From an uncultured Clostridium sp. (lineage in GTDB: Bacteria; Bacillota; Clostridia; TANB77; CAG-508): a DNA stretch of 64,000 nt. The stretch lies in the NCBI GenBank assembly GCA_900557195.1, contig USRT01000008.1, forward strand, positions 1 to 64,000. Direction: 5' to 3'. The translations under genes were made by a program, and so were the position numbers. A model generated the notes under the pieces. The model did no database searches and was not told where the DNA came from. It saw nothing but the letters and a program-made list of their open reading frames with translations. Shown here in pieces: positions 9,472 to 19,261 of the stretch (positions are counted from its first letter, which is position 1; each line of letters begins with the position of its first letter).

Positions 9472-9980
9472 ATGAATATTATAATTGGAAATATAATTGG
9501 ACTTATAGCAGCAATAATAATGATGTTATCAGGCGTAATAAAAAGTAAAAAAATATATTAATTTGGCAAACAATTCAAATAGGAATAACAGTAATAAGCA
9601 ATATTATATTAGGTGGTATAACAGGTATTATTGTAAATTTGTTAAGTGTAATTAGGAATATTCTTTGCTATAAAGATAAATTAAATATTATAGCTAAAAT
9701 TATAATATCTAGTTTAGCAACAATAATATCAATCAAATTTAATAATTTGGGAATTGTTGGATATTTGCCAGTGATTAGTACATTAACATATATATGGCTA
9801 ATGGATGTAAAAGATGTAATAAAGTTTAAATTATTAATATGTTCTACTATGGTAATGTGGTTCGGATATGACTTTGCAATAAAAGGATATACAATGGCAT
9901 TATTTGATTTTCTAACCATTGTTAGTAATGTAAGCTCTATTATATATAAAGTTTATAAAAAGAGAAAAGAAAAATATTAG
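9472..9980 (+). pseudogene. YgjV-like inner-membrane protein, frame broken at an A7 run
   Basis: A small multi-pass membrane protein resembling the YgjV family. It starts at ATG 9472 after TGGAG and reads NIIGLIAAIIMMLSGVIKSKK before a stop. The family-like continuation (LIWQTIQIGITV and then LSVIRNILCYKDKL) is in the -1 frame. The break falls on seven A at 9547-9553; eight A would restore the frame. This differs from the CGG sites and may be a true mutation, polymerase slippage at the A run, or a sequence error. About four membrane segments are visible. Confidence 0.6.
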
Positions 9981-10388
9981 GTAATATGGGGTTATATCTA
10001 ATATATTGAATTTAATACATTATTTATTATTGAGTGCCTATAGCTAATGGCTTACCAAAGTATTAGTAATTTTAAGAGATTTGTTTATTATAATAAAAAG
10101 TAAAGATAAAAAGTAGTTTTATTAATGTTATTATGAATATAACAGTTATTAAACTACTTTTTTATATAATATGAAAGTTTTAATTTAAATTTTTATATTA
10201 CAAGTGTCTCTGAATATGGCATTTTCCAGTACAAATTTTAAATTGTACTTAAAGAAATAAAAAACATGTATAACCAAGTAACCATTTTTTAACATAAATC
10301 TAAACAAAAACAACAATTTATTATATACAAAATTTTCTAATATGATATAATAAAATCGTTATAAACAAATAATAAAAGGGGGAAAAAG
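9981..10388 (+). other. gene-free stretch with a terminator and a promoter
   Basis: No coding sequence is supported. It holds the terminator at 10108-10164 and a TATAAT box at 10346-10351, 38 bp upstream of the next gene. Bases 10200-10320 show nothing I recognise. Confidence 0.6.
10108..10164 (+). terminator. intrinsic terminator
   Basis: AAAAGTAGTTT pairs with AAACTACTTTTTT around an AT-rich loop. Confidence 0.65.
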
Positions 10389-11330
10389 ATGAATAACGTA
10401 ATAGAAGTTAAAAATCTAACTAAACAATATAAAAATTTAAAAGCAATAGATAATTTATCTTTTGAGGTTCATGAAGGAGAAATTTTAGGTTTACTTCGGA
10501 CCAAATGGAAGTGGAAAATCCACAACAATTAATTGTATATTATCATTATTAAATTTCGAAAGTGGAGAAATAGACATTTTTGGAAATAGAATGCGGACCA
10601 GATAGTTATGATATCAAACGCAAAATAGGTGTAGTATTTCAAGATGTAGCAGTATTTGATGAATTAACAGTATATGAAAATATAGACTATTTTTGTGGAT
10701 TATATATTAAAGATAAAGGTACAAGAAAACAATATATTGATGAAGCAATTAGTTTAGTTCGGTTTAGATGAATTTAGAAAATTTTATCCAAAGCAGTTAT
10801 CAGGAGGTCTTTTAAGAAGACTAAATATTGCATGTGGAATAGCACATAAGCCAAAACTAATATTTTTAGATGAACCAACAGTAGCAGTAGATCCTCAAAG
10901 TAGAAACAATATATTAGATGGAATAAAAAAATTAAGAGAGAATGGAGCAACAATTTTATATACAACTCATTATATGGAAGAAGTTGAAATTATTTGTGAT
11001 AGAGTAATTATTTTAGACAAAGGTAAAGTTTTAGCAGAAGGTACAACTGATAAATTAAAAGAACTTGCCAAAATTGAAGAAAAAGTTACAGTAGAAATAA
11101 ATGACTTGAAAGAAGAATATATTAACAAAATAAAAAATTTAGAAAATGTAGATGAAGTAACATATAATGGTAACATATTATTAGTAACATATAAAAAAGG
11201 CAAAAATAATTTAGTAGAGTTTATTGATTATTTGAAAAAAGAGAGTATTAAATATAATAAAATATATTCAGAAAGACCTACATTAAATGATGTATTCTTA
11301 GAATTAACAGGAAAGGAATTACGTGACTAA
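10389..11330 (+). CDS. ABC-2 type transporter ATP-binding protein, three CGG +1 sites
   Basis: Drug- or antibiotic-exporter ATPase (CcmA-like). CGG triplets at 10497-10499, 10594-10596 and 10760-10762 each need a +1 step to glycine. The joined product is 312 residues: Walker A LLGPNGSGKST, Q-loop FQDV, signature LSGGLLRR (Gln replaced by Leu), Walker B LIFLDEPT, H-loop THYMEE, and a C-terminal regulatory domain ending RPTLNDVFLELTGKELRD. The first site lies at the Walker A motif itself. The start follows AAAGGGGG. Its TAA shares one base with the ATG of the permease gene, so the two are coupled. Confidence 0.88.
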
Positions 11331-12515
11331 TGTTTATACATAATTTTAAATATGCATTTATTACTCTCTTTAAAAATAAAATGCTAATATTTTGGACTTT
11401 TGCCTTTCCAATAATACTTCGGAACATTTTTTAATATGGCTTTTTCAAATATTGAAAATAGCGAAAAATTAGATATTATAAATATAGCAATAATTGAAAA
11501 TGAGGAATTTAAAAATAACGAAATTTTCAAAGAAGCATTTAAGACTTTAAGTGATGAAAATAATAAAGATAGATTATTTAACTTAAAACTAGTAACAGAA
11601 GAATCTGCAAAAGAATTACTAGAAAAAGATGAAATAGTAGGGTATATGATATTAGAAGAAAATAATCCAAAAATTGTAGTAAACAGTAGTGGAATTAATG
11701 AAACAATTTTTAAACATGTAACAGAAGAAATAAATCAAACAGCACGGAATAGTACAAACTATAGCAGAAGATGAAATAAAAAAAGAAATAGCAAGTGGAA
11801 ATTATAATATAAATTATGAAAATTTATATAAAAGTATATTTGAAATGACTAATAATCAAGAAGTTAAACTAAAAAATATATCAAATAATAATTTAAGTTA
11901 TACAATGATAGAATTTTATACACTAATTGCAATGGCATGCTTATATGGAGGTATACTTGGTATGGTAGCAATTAATCAAAACTTACCTAATATGAGTGCT
12001 ATACGGAAAAAGAATAGCAAGCTCGCCTACTAGTAAACTCAAATTAATATTTAGTAGTAGTTTAGCAAGTTATGTAACTGAGTTAATTGGTCTTGCTATA
12101 TTATTTGTATATACTGTTTTTGTATTAAAAGTAGATTATGGAGATAATTTACCATTAATTATCATTTTAGCTCTATGTGGAGCTTTGGCTGGTTTATCAC
12201 TTGGAATTGCAATAGGAAGTTTATTAAAAGCAAATGATAATATAAAAACTGGAATCGTTATATCTGTTACAATGCTTCGGATGTTTTTTATCTGGAATGA
12301 TGGGAATTACAATGAAATATATTGTAGATAAAAATATACCTATTGTAAATAAATTAAATCCAGCAAGTATGATAACAGACGGATTTTACTCTTTATATTA
12401 TTATGATACATTAGATAGATTTGTCTTTAATATAGCAAGCCTACTCATTTTTGCACTTATTATGATTACTATTTCGTATTTCAGTTTAAGGAGGCAAAAA
12501 TATGACAGTATTTAA
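11330..12515 (+). CDS. ABC-2 type transporter permease, four CGG +1 sites
   Basis: Membrane subunit of the exporter, 393 residues after skipping C at CGG 11420, 11745, 12004 and 12278. It has an N-terminal membrane segment (MLIFWTFAFPIILGTFF), a long soluble loop, then five membrane segments, as in ABC-2 permeases of the YhgE/DrrB type. The three net frames passed return exactly to the frame of the stop at 12515. It is the densest gene in the window for such sites. It overlaps the next permease gene by 14 nt. Confidence 0.85.
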
Positions 12516-13650
12516 AACATTTTTAAAAGTATTAAACAAATGCAAATTACCTATCATTATGTATACAGTATTTTTAATATTTTTTGGTGGATTCAATATG
12601 CAAACAAGTGAAAATAACACAAATTTTGTAGCGGAAAAGCCTGATGTATTAATAATAAATAAAGATGAAGAAAAAGGAATTACTAAAAATTTTGTAGATT
12701 ATATAAAAAATAATAGTAACATAATTGATATAGAAAATGATGAAGAAAAAGTAAATGATGCGTTATTTTATAGAGATGTAAATTATATTATATATATACC
12801 AGAAAATTATAGAGAAGAATTTTTAAAAGGAAATAATCCCGAAATAGAGATTAAAAGTACAGGAGATTATTTAGCTTCATATACTGAAATGTTACTTTCA
12901 AGATATATTAAGATAGCAAATACATATGTAAAAAATATTGAATCAGAAGAAGAATTAATTAATAAAATAAACGAAACTTTATCAAAGGAAACTAAAATAG
13001 AAATTAGTTCAAAATTAGATACAGATAATTTATCAAAAGCATGTTTCTATTATAATTTTGCAAATTATAGTATTTTAGCAGGCTTGGTATATGTAATATG
13101 TTTGATTTTATCTAGCTTTAAAAAAGAAAATATACAAAAAAGAACAATTATTAGCAGTATGAATTACAAAAAAATAAATAGAAAACTACTTTTATCTAGT
13201 AGCTTGGTAGCAGTAGGTTTATGGCTTAGTTATGTAGTTTTAAGTTTCATATTAGTTGGAAATGTGATGTTTACAATGCATGGAATGATGTATATTGCAA
13301 ATTCGTTCATATTTAGCATTTGTGCATTAACAATAGCTTTTTTAATAGGAAATTTAATTACAAATAAAAATGCTATTAATGGAATTATAAATGTAGTAGC
13401 GTTAGGTTCTAGCTTTTTATGTGGTGCTTTTGTACCAATGGAATGGTTACCAGATTCAGTACTTAAAATTGCTCATATATTACCATCTTATTATTATATA
13501 AGTACAAATGAAATGTTAAAACAATTAGAAGTATTTAATTTAGATACAATGAAACCGATAATAATTAATATGGGAGCTATTGTAATATTTACGGCTGGAT
13601 TTATTATAATTACAAATATAATTTCTAGAAAGAAAAGAAAAATTGGATAA
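12502..13650 (+). CDS. ABC-2 type transporter permease
   Basis: A 382-residue second permease of the exporter. It has an N-terminal membrane segment (residues about 14-32), a soluble region of about 150 residues, and about five further membrane segments with a central GNLITNKNAINGIINVVALGSSFLCGAFVPMEWLPDSV block typical of the ABC-2 fold. The ATG at 12502 follows AAGGAGG within the upstream gene. It probably forms a heterodimer with the product of 11330. It contains no in-frame CGG. Confidence 0.85.
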   Translation: MTVFKTFLKVLNKCKLPIIMYTVFLIFFGGFNMQTSENNTNFVAEKPDVLIINKDEEKGITKNFVDYIKNNSNIIDIENDEEKVNDALFYRDVNYIIYIPENYREEFLKGNNPEIEIKSTGDYLASYTEMLLSRYIKIANTYVKNIESEEELINKINETLSKETKIEISSKLDTDNLSKACFYYNFANYSILAGLVYVICLILSSFKKENIQKRTIISSMNYKKINRKLLLSSSLVAVGLWLSYVVLSFILVGNVMFTMHGMMYIANSFIFSICALTIAFLIGNLITNKNAINGIINVVALGSSFLCGAFVPMEWLPDSVLKIAHILPSYYYISTNEMLKQLEVFNLDTMKPIIINMGAIVIFTAGFIIITNIISRKKRKIG

Positions 13651-13844
13651 AAAATGAAATGAACTATTTGGGATGTTCCAGGTAGTGCATTATTTGGAAA
13701 GAAGAAATAATAGAGTCAAAATTGTTATACATTTTAGATATAAAAATGTACACTGATTGAAAGAAAAAATAATAAAACTAAAAACTATTAGAATGATTAA
13801 GTAATAAGAGCAAGAAGGTAAGTGCTAACTTGTTTTGATATGAT

Positions 13845-13873
13845 TTGCAAATTTATGTAAGACATAGTATAAT
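13845..13873 (+). promoter_or_regulatory. promoter of the small gene at 13917
   Basis: TTGCAA at 13845-13850, a 17-base spacer and TATAAT at 13868-13873. The upstream gap 13651-13844 holds no recognisable feature. Confidence 0.65.
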
Positions 13874-13916
13874 TGTAATATGGCATTATGCTAATTCTTT
13901 TTTGGAGGTTTTTTTT

Positions 13917-14195
13917 ATGAAACATATGAAACGGTTAGCTGACAGTTTCACTCGATGGTCAAAAAAAACATTTTGGGAGGAAAAAGTGGGGTTTGTTATA
14001 GCTACATTACTTGCGATTTCTCTTATGATAATTCTGGTGAAGTTTTTTGACTCAGTATTTGCAATTTTGGGATTATCGATTTTGATTTTGGTGTTATATC
14101 CAATCGCAGTGGTGTATGGTGTAACATTAGTACTTTTGATTGAAACCTTGATTCAGCTTGTAATAAACAAGCTGAAGTTTACCTCGAAGAAATAA
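13917..14195 (+). CDS. small two- or three-span membrane protein; only gene with CGG apparently used as Arg
   Basis: A 92-residue protein with a basic N-terminus (MKHMKRLADSFTRWSKK) and two or three hydrophobic segments. It has its own promoter, the strong ribosome-binding site TGGAGGT, and a terminator. I do not recognise the family. Codon six is CGG (13932-13934). A +1 shift there would reach a stop immediately, so the gene needs CGG read as Arg or it is silent. It also uses CGA and more G/C-ending codons than its neighbours, so it may be recently acquired. Confidence 0.6.
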   Translation: MKHMKRLADSFTRWSKKTFWEEKVGFVIATLLAISLMIILVKFFDSVFAILGLSILILVLYPIAVVYGVTLVLLIETLIQLVINKLKFTSKK

Positions 14196-14214
14196 TTCAT
14201 CATTGTGTTAGAAA

Positions 14215-14250
14215 GACGGTAGTCATATTATGGCTACTGTTTTTTCTTCG
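14215..14250 (+). terminator. intrinsic terminator
   Basis: ACGGTAGTCAT pairs with ATGGCTACTGT (two G-T pairs) around ATT, followed by six T. Confidence 0.8.
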
Positions 14251-14431
14251 AAATTTAGATACTATCTGGATATTTTAGAAAATGCACAAATATTATATTT
14301 TATTGGAAATTGGTATAATATTAATATAAAGTATAAATAGTAGTAGAATTAAAACTAAAAGATATAAAAACTTAAAAATTTTGTTGTAAAAATATACTAA
14401 TAGAGGTATACTAACTGTTAGGTGAAGATTT

Positions 14432-14746
14432 ATGGAAAAAACTATAAAAGAGTTAATGGAGTTTGACAAAAAATGTAAACGTATTATAGAAGACTTAGAA
14501 GCAAGAAAATCTAATATAGATGAAGCAATAGAGGAACAAATAGAACTAAAAAAAGAAGAGATGAATAATAAATATTTGTATAAAATTAATTTTCAAAAAA
14601 CAGAATATGATAAACGAATAAAACAAAGAAAAGAAGAAATAGATAAAGAAACTAATATAGAGATACAAAAAATGCAAGAGAATTTTGAAAACGAAAAAGA
14701 GAATATTGCAAATACAATAATAAACAGTATATTAAAAAGAAGGTGA
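14432..14746 (+). CDS. V-type ATPase stalk subunit G/H
   Basis: A 104-residue, almost wholly coiled-coil, highly charged protein: it is rich in Lys and Glu over its full length. It is the first gene of the V-type ATPase operon and directly precedes subunit C. This position, length and composition match the peripheral-stalk subunit that pairs with subunit E. Sequence alone is too low in complexity to be decisive. Confidence 0.7.
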   Translation: MEKTIKELMEFDKKCKRIIEDLEARKSNIDEAIEEQIELKKEEMNNKYLYKINFQKTEYDKRIKQRKEEIDKETNIEIQKMQENFENEKENIANTIINSILKRR

Positions 14747-14750
14747 TTTT

Positions 14751-15773
14751 TTGTATCTAGTTAATATAATGAAATATGGAAATTCCAAAGCAAAATTAAG
14801 TGGTATGTATGCAAAAAGGCTTAAAAAAAGTGATTTACAAGAACTATTGCACCAAAATAATTTAAAAAGTGCAATTATGATTTTAAAAGCCAAAAATTTA
14901 GAATTAAATGAATTAGACGAGTCAGCTAGAAGAATACAAATTGAAACAGTATTAGATAAGATTTTAATTGCTGATATAGTAAAAATAAAGAGATTATTAG
15001 ATAAAAAAGACAAAGATATTTTTATTGGGTTCATTGAAAAATATAAAATACGATGTATAAAAAGTGTATTTAGAAAATTATATTCAAAAACAATAGTTCA
15101 TTATAATCCAGAAGGTATAAAGATATGGACAGAATCAATTTTTAAAGACATAGATGGAATTCAAAATGCAGAAACTATAGATGAGTTCTTAGGCTTTTTA
15201 AGTAATACGCAGTATAAAAAAGTATTTGAAAACTTCAGTGATAATGAAAGCCTAACCAAAAACTTAAATATTTTTGAAATAGAAAATGAAATGGATAAAA
15301 TCTATTTAAATAAATTGATTGATATTTCGAAAAACAAAAATGATAGATTAGAAAAAATGATACTTAAGAAAATTGATTTAATGAATTTATTATGGTTATA
15401 TCGAATAAAGAAATATTATAATTTTTCAGAAGATAAAATAAAAGAAACTTTTATCAAACAAGAAAAAGTTAATAGCAAGTTAGAAATAAAACAATTTTTG
15501 AGTCTTGAAAATGATACAGAGATATTAGAAAACTTTCAAAAAAAGGCATATATAAGAAAATATGATAACAGTCTTAGTTTTGAACAGAATATTAATATAT
15601 ATTTATATAAAGAATATTATAAAATATTTAAAAGTCAGATGTTTGATATTAGCAATATATGTGCATATATTAATTTAATTGAAATGGAAAATACAGATAT
15701 TGTACGTATTATTGAAGGAATACGTTATGGCTTAAGTAAAGAAGAAATACAAAAGAAATTAGTAACAAAATAA
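14751..15773 (+). CDS. ntpC: V-type ATPase subunit C (d-like)
   Basis: A 340-residue helical protein that begins YLVNIMKYGNSKAKLSGMYAKRL and contains the repeated bundle pattern of the V-type C/d subunit, which links the central stalk to the membrane ring. It starts with TTG at 14751, spaced 7 nt after AAGGTG. It lies between subunit G/H and subunit I in the operon. Confidence 0.78.
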   Translation: MYLVNIMKYGNSKAKLSGMYAKRLKKSDLQELLHQNNLKSAIMILKAKNLELNELDESARRIQIETVLDKILIADIVKIKRLLDKKDKDIFIGFIEKYKIRCIKSVFRKLYSKTIVHYNPEGIKIWTESIFKDIDGIQNAETIDEFLGFLSNTQYKKVFENFSDNESLTKNLNIFEIENEMDKIYLNKLIDISKNKNDRLEKMILKKIDLMNLLWLYRIKKYYNFSEDKIKETFIKQEKVNSKLEIKQFLSLENDTEILENFQKKAYIRKYDNSLSFEQNINIYLYKEYYKIFKSQMFDISNICAYINLIEMENTDIVRIIEGIRYGLSKEEIQKKLVTK

Positions 15774-15797
15774 CAATAAGAAAAAGGAGATAAAAAA

Positions 15798-17695
15798 ATG
15801 TCGATTGAAAGAATGAAACTCCTTAGTATAACGGGAAAAGAGGATAAACTAGATAGATTTTTAGCACAAGAACTATTAGGAAGAGATATTCGGAATAGAA
15901 GATGCTAAGAAGATATATGGTAAGGGCTGGAAATTTGAATATTGTACTTATGATTATACTATTAAGGAATATTTAAAAAAAGTAGAAAAGATATTAAATA
16001 AGTTTGGAATAGAATTACAAGCAAATGAAACAAAAATAAAAATTGAAAATACAATAGATGAGATAAAAGAAGAAATTAATATTATAGAAAATAAATACAA
16101 TGAATATGAAGAAAAAATAAACAAGATAGAAAATAGAAATAAAGAAATTATGGAAAAATTATTACCAATCAAAGAACTTTCTGGGTTTGAATTTAATATA
16201 CATGAATTGATTGGAATGAAATACATGAAATTTAGATATGGAAATGTTCCAAATGAAAATATTCTAGAGATTGAAAAAGAATTACAAGGAGATATGAAAG
16301 CAATCTATTACAAATTAAAAAAGGAAGAAAAAAATACATGGATTGTTTATATCACAACAGAAGAATATGCAAATGATATAGATGCATTTTTTAATATGCA
16401 AGAATTTGAAAGAATTTTATTGCCAAATGATTTTGATGGTACTTTAAGTGAATTAATTTCAAATTTGAAATTAGAATATAATGAAAATGAAATTAAACAA
16501 GGAGAATTAGAAAAGGAATTAAAGTTCTTTCAAAATGAAAAGAAAAATAAGCTGATTTCTTATTATGAACAGCTAAAAGAATATGAACTTGTTAATAAAA
16601 TAAAAAAATATATTATGCATGATAAAAAGCAAACTTTTTATATGGTTATTTGGGTTCCAGAAACAAATTTAGATTATATTGTAAATATGTTAAAACAATA
16701 TGAATATTTTGATTACAGCATTCGTGATGGAAAAAAAGAAGAAATAAAAGAACCAACAAAACTTAAAAATAATAAATTTATAAAACCATTTGAGATGTTA
16801 GTAAAAATGTATGGGACTCCGAATGTAAAAGAATTAGATCCAACATTATTTGTTGCAATTACTTCTTTTATTATGTTTGGATTTATGTTTGGAGATATTG
16901 GACATGGAGCTATTCTATTTTTAATAGGAATACTTTTAATGAGAAAAAAGGTATCACTTGGACCAGTGATGGTAGCAGGAGGAATTTCTTCAATTATTTT
17001 TGGTTTTTTATATGGAAGTATATTTGGAAAAGAAGACATTTTAAACCACAAATTAATTAGTCCTATGGAAAATATTAATACAATGCTAATTTCTGGAATT
17101 GTTGTTGGAAGTATTTTTATCTTAATTGCAATGGTACTTAATATTGTAAATGGAATAAGAAATAAAGAAATTAAGAAGATATTTTTTGATAAAAATGGAC
17201 TAGCCCGGATTTTTACTATATGGATTTGTATTATTCGTTGTTGCTTATTTTTTTGTAACTGGAAAGATGATATTTTCAGTATCTACTATTGTAGTAATTG
17301 CTTCTGTTTTTATAATACTTATTTTGTTTGGTGATAGTTTAAGTAGTAGAATACAAAAGCATAAAGAAAAAGTTAAAGTACCTTTTGTGGAACGTATTTT
17401 TGATATTATTGAGATGCTTTTATCTCTTGCAAGTAATACTATTTCTTTTTTAAGACTTGCAGCTTTTGCAATTAATCATGTTGGACTTTGTATGGCAGTG
17501 TATTTGCTTGCAAATATGGTGCAAGGTGCAGGAAATTTGGTGATTGCAGTTATTGGAAATGGAATAGTAATTGTTTTAGAAGGTTTGATTGTTGCTATTC
17601 AAGTGCTTAGATTAGAATATTATGAATTATTTAGTAGATTTTATGAGGGAAATGGAAGAGAGTATGAGAATATTAGTGTGCAGGCTAAGAATTGA
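15798..17695 (+). CDS. ntpI: V-type ATPase subunit I (a-like), two CGG +1 sites
   Basis: Membrane subunit forming the ion half-channels with the K ring. Skipping C at CGG 15891-15893 and 17206-17208 joins three frames into 631 residues: an N-terminal cytosolic coiled-coil arm followed by about seven membrane segments. Conserved blocks are PTLFVAITSFIMFGFMFGDIGHG, and LASNTISFLRLAAFAINHVGL with the functional Arg. The C-terminus VLRLEYYELFSRFYEGNG is typical. The ATG follows AAAGGAG. The second shift restores a membrane span, LAGFLLYGFVLFVVAYFF. Confidence 0.9.
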
Positions 17696-17728
17696 GGTTA
17701 AATTTTTAAAGAAAGGAATGAAGGAAGT

Positions 17729-18073
17729 ATGTTAAAGAAAATTTTAGGAATTGTATGTTTTATAATATTAGGAGTAATGAGTTTTGGAGGAATTATAAAT
17801 AATTCTTATGCTACAGATATAGGAGCAAATGAAGTAGTTGAGAAGCAAAATGAAAGCCAAGATAAAGGAGCAAGTCTAATTGCAGCAGCTTTAGCAGTAG
17901 GACTTGCAGCTATTGGTTCAGGAATTGCGGTAGCAGTTGTTGCTTCTAGTGCAGTTGGAGCTATTAGTGAAAATCCAGGATTACTTGGAAAAACAGTTAT
18001 TTTTGCGGGGCTTGCAGAAGGTATTGCAATTTATGGACTGATTGTTGCTATTATGATATTAAGTAAAGTGTAA
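17729..18073 (+). CDS. ntpK: V-type ATPase proteolipid subunit K
   Basis: A 114-residue rotor-ring subunit. An N-terminal hydrophobic leader (residues 1-29, ending NSYA) precedes a charged linker and a two-helix hairpin: GASLIAAALAVGLAAIGSGIAVA and AVIFAGLAEGIAIYGLIVAI-like, with the ion-binding Glu in LAEGIAIYG. The leader plus single hairpin differs from the four-helix K of Enterococcus. The start follows GGAAG. Confidence 0.88.
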   Translation: MLKKILGIVCFIILGVMSFGGIINNSYATDIGANEVVEKQNESQDKGASLIAAALAVGLAAIGSGIAVAVVASSAVGAISENPGLLGKTVIFAGLAEGIAIYGLIVAIMILSKV

Positions 18074-18150
18074 AGTAATGTGTTTTTAAATAAGTTAGTG
18101 AATAATAACTTTTAATCGAATTGACATTAAGGGAAGGAAATCTAGGTATT

Positions 18151-18384
18151 ATGAAAATATATTCTATTTTAGATGAAATCGATTGGGCAGTTGGATTAAA
18201 ACTTGCAGGGATATCTTCGATAGTTTTGAATGAAAAAGAAAAAATAGAGAGTCATATTGATGAAGTTTTAAAACAAGAAGATGTAGGAATTTTAGTTGTA
18301 TCAAAACAAGTATATACACAATCGAAACAAAAGTTAGATGAAATAAAAGAAAAGAGAAAAACACCACTTGTTGTGGTTATTTAG
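18151..18384 (+). CDS. V-type ATPase subunit F
   Basis: A 77-residue central-stalk subunit. GLKLAGI near residues 15-21, VGILVVSKQ and the C-terminal KTPLVVVI match the Rossmann-like F subunit, though at 77 residues it is short (about 100 is usual). ATG 18151 is preferred over TTG 18121; its ribosome-binding site AGGGAAGG is rather far away. A large structured repeat follows before subunit E. Confidence 0.8.
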   Translation: MKIYSILDEIDWAVGLKLAGISSIVLNEKEKIESHIDEVLKQEDVGILVVSKQVYTQSKQKLDEIKEKRKTPLVVVI

Positions 18385-18407
18385 ATAGGTTATAGTGTAA
18401 AAAAATG

Positions 18408-18630
18408 CTACAATTCACAGCTATTTTATTTGAAAGAGAATGTTACCGCTAAGTCAAGAGCTTTATATATTTTTTAAAACCAATCTTGAAGCGTGGCGGG
18501 CAAGGAGTGGGAATTAGTTCTATACCACGCAGTTTTGGTAGAAGAAGGTTATGGTGTGTACCATCTGCGATTGATTTTAAAAAATATATAAAGCTCTCGG
18601 CTTAGCTAGTATGTGCTTTTAAATGAGATG
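18408..18630 (+). repeat. structured-RNA-like inverted repeat, copy 1
   Basis: A long hairpin: arm 18449-18486 pairs with 18569-18606 and encloses a core containing GCGTGG and CCACGC blocks that can pair, and TACCATCTGCGATTG. An outer stem, AATTCACAG with GATGTGAATT, closes the structure. Three further copies occur in the window with different but self-complementary arms. It fills the gap between V-ATPase subunits F and E and carries no ORF. Confidence 0.75.
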
Positions 18631-18683
18631 TGAATTCTAGTATTTTTAAGGATTGATAAAGCAATGCATAAGTGGAGGTTAAA

Positions 18684-19248
18684 ATGGATATACAGGCTAA
18701 AGAACAAGAATTATTTTTAAGTTGTGAAAGACTAGTAAATGGAGAAAAACAAGAACTTGAAATAAAGATAAAAGAAGAAATAGAAAAGCAAATTACACAA
18801 GAAATAGAAGAATATATACGGAAAACAAGAATCCACATATCAAAAAAAATGTGAGAAATTAGAAAAGGAATTTTATAAACAAATTTATTCTTATGAATTA
18901 GAACAAAAAAAGAAAATAATAGATACAGTAAAAAATCAAAGTTTGGAATTAATAAAAGAAATAGAAAATATTATTTGCAAAATGCTAGATACACCATTAT
19001 ATGAAGAATTCTTTTTTTATACTTTAGAAGAAACTCTAGAAAAGGTTAATATAGATTATAATACAATTATTGGAGTTATAAAAAAAGATTATGATAGATA
19101 TAGTGAAAATATTGAGATTAAATATAATGTCAAATGTAAAATAATAGATGATAAGTTTATAGGTGGACTTATATTGGAAAATAAAAATGTATTAATTGAT
19201 AATACATTAAAAAATGCAATTGAAGAAAACGTAAACAAAAGAAATTGA
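18684..19248 (+). CDS. ntpE: V-type ATPase subunit E, one CGG +1 site
   Basis: Peripheral-stalk subunit of 187 residues after skipping C at CGG 18819-18821. The N-terminal half is coiled coil and the C-terminal half carries IIDDKFIGGLILENKNVLIDNTL, the conserved subunit E signature. The start follows GTGGAGG. Subunit A begins 13 nt after the stop. Confidence 0.85.
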
Positions 19249-19261
19249 GGTGAATAAAATC

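Noticed and set aside
13845..13916. TTG start at 13845 for the small membrane gene
   Set aside because: It would lie on the -35 box of the promoter; ATG 13917 has TGGAGGT at proper distance.
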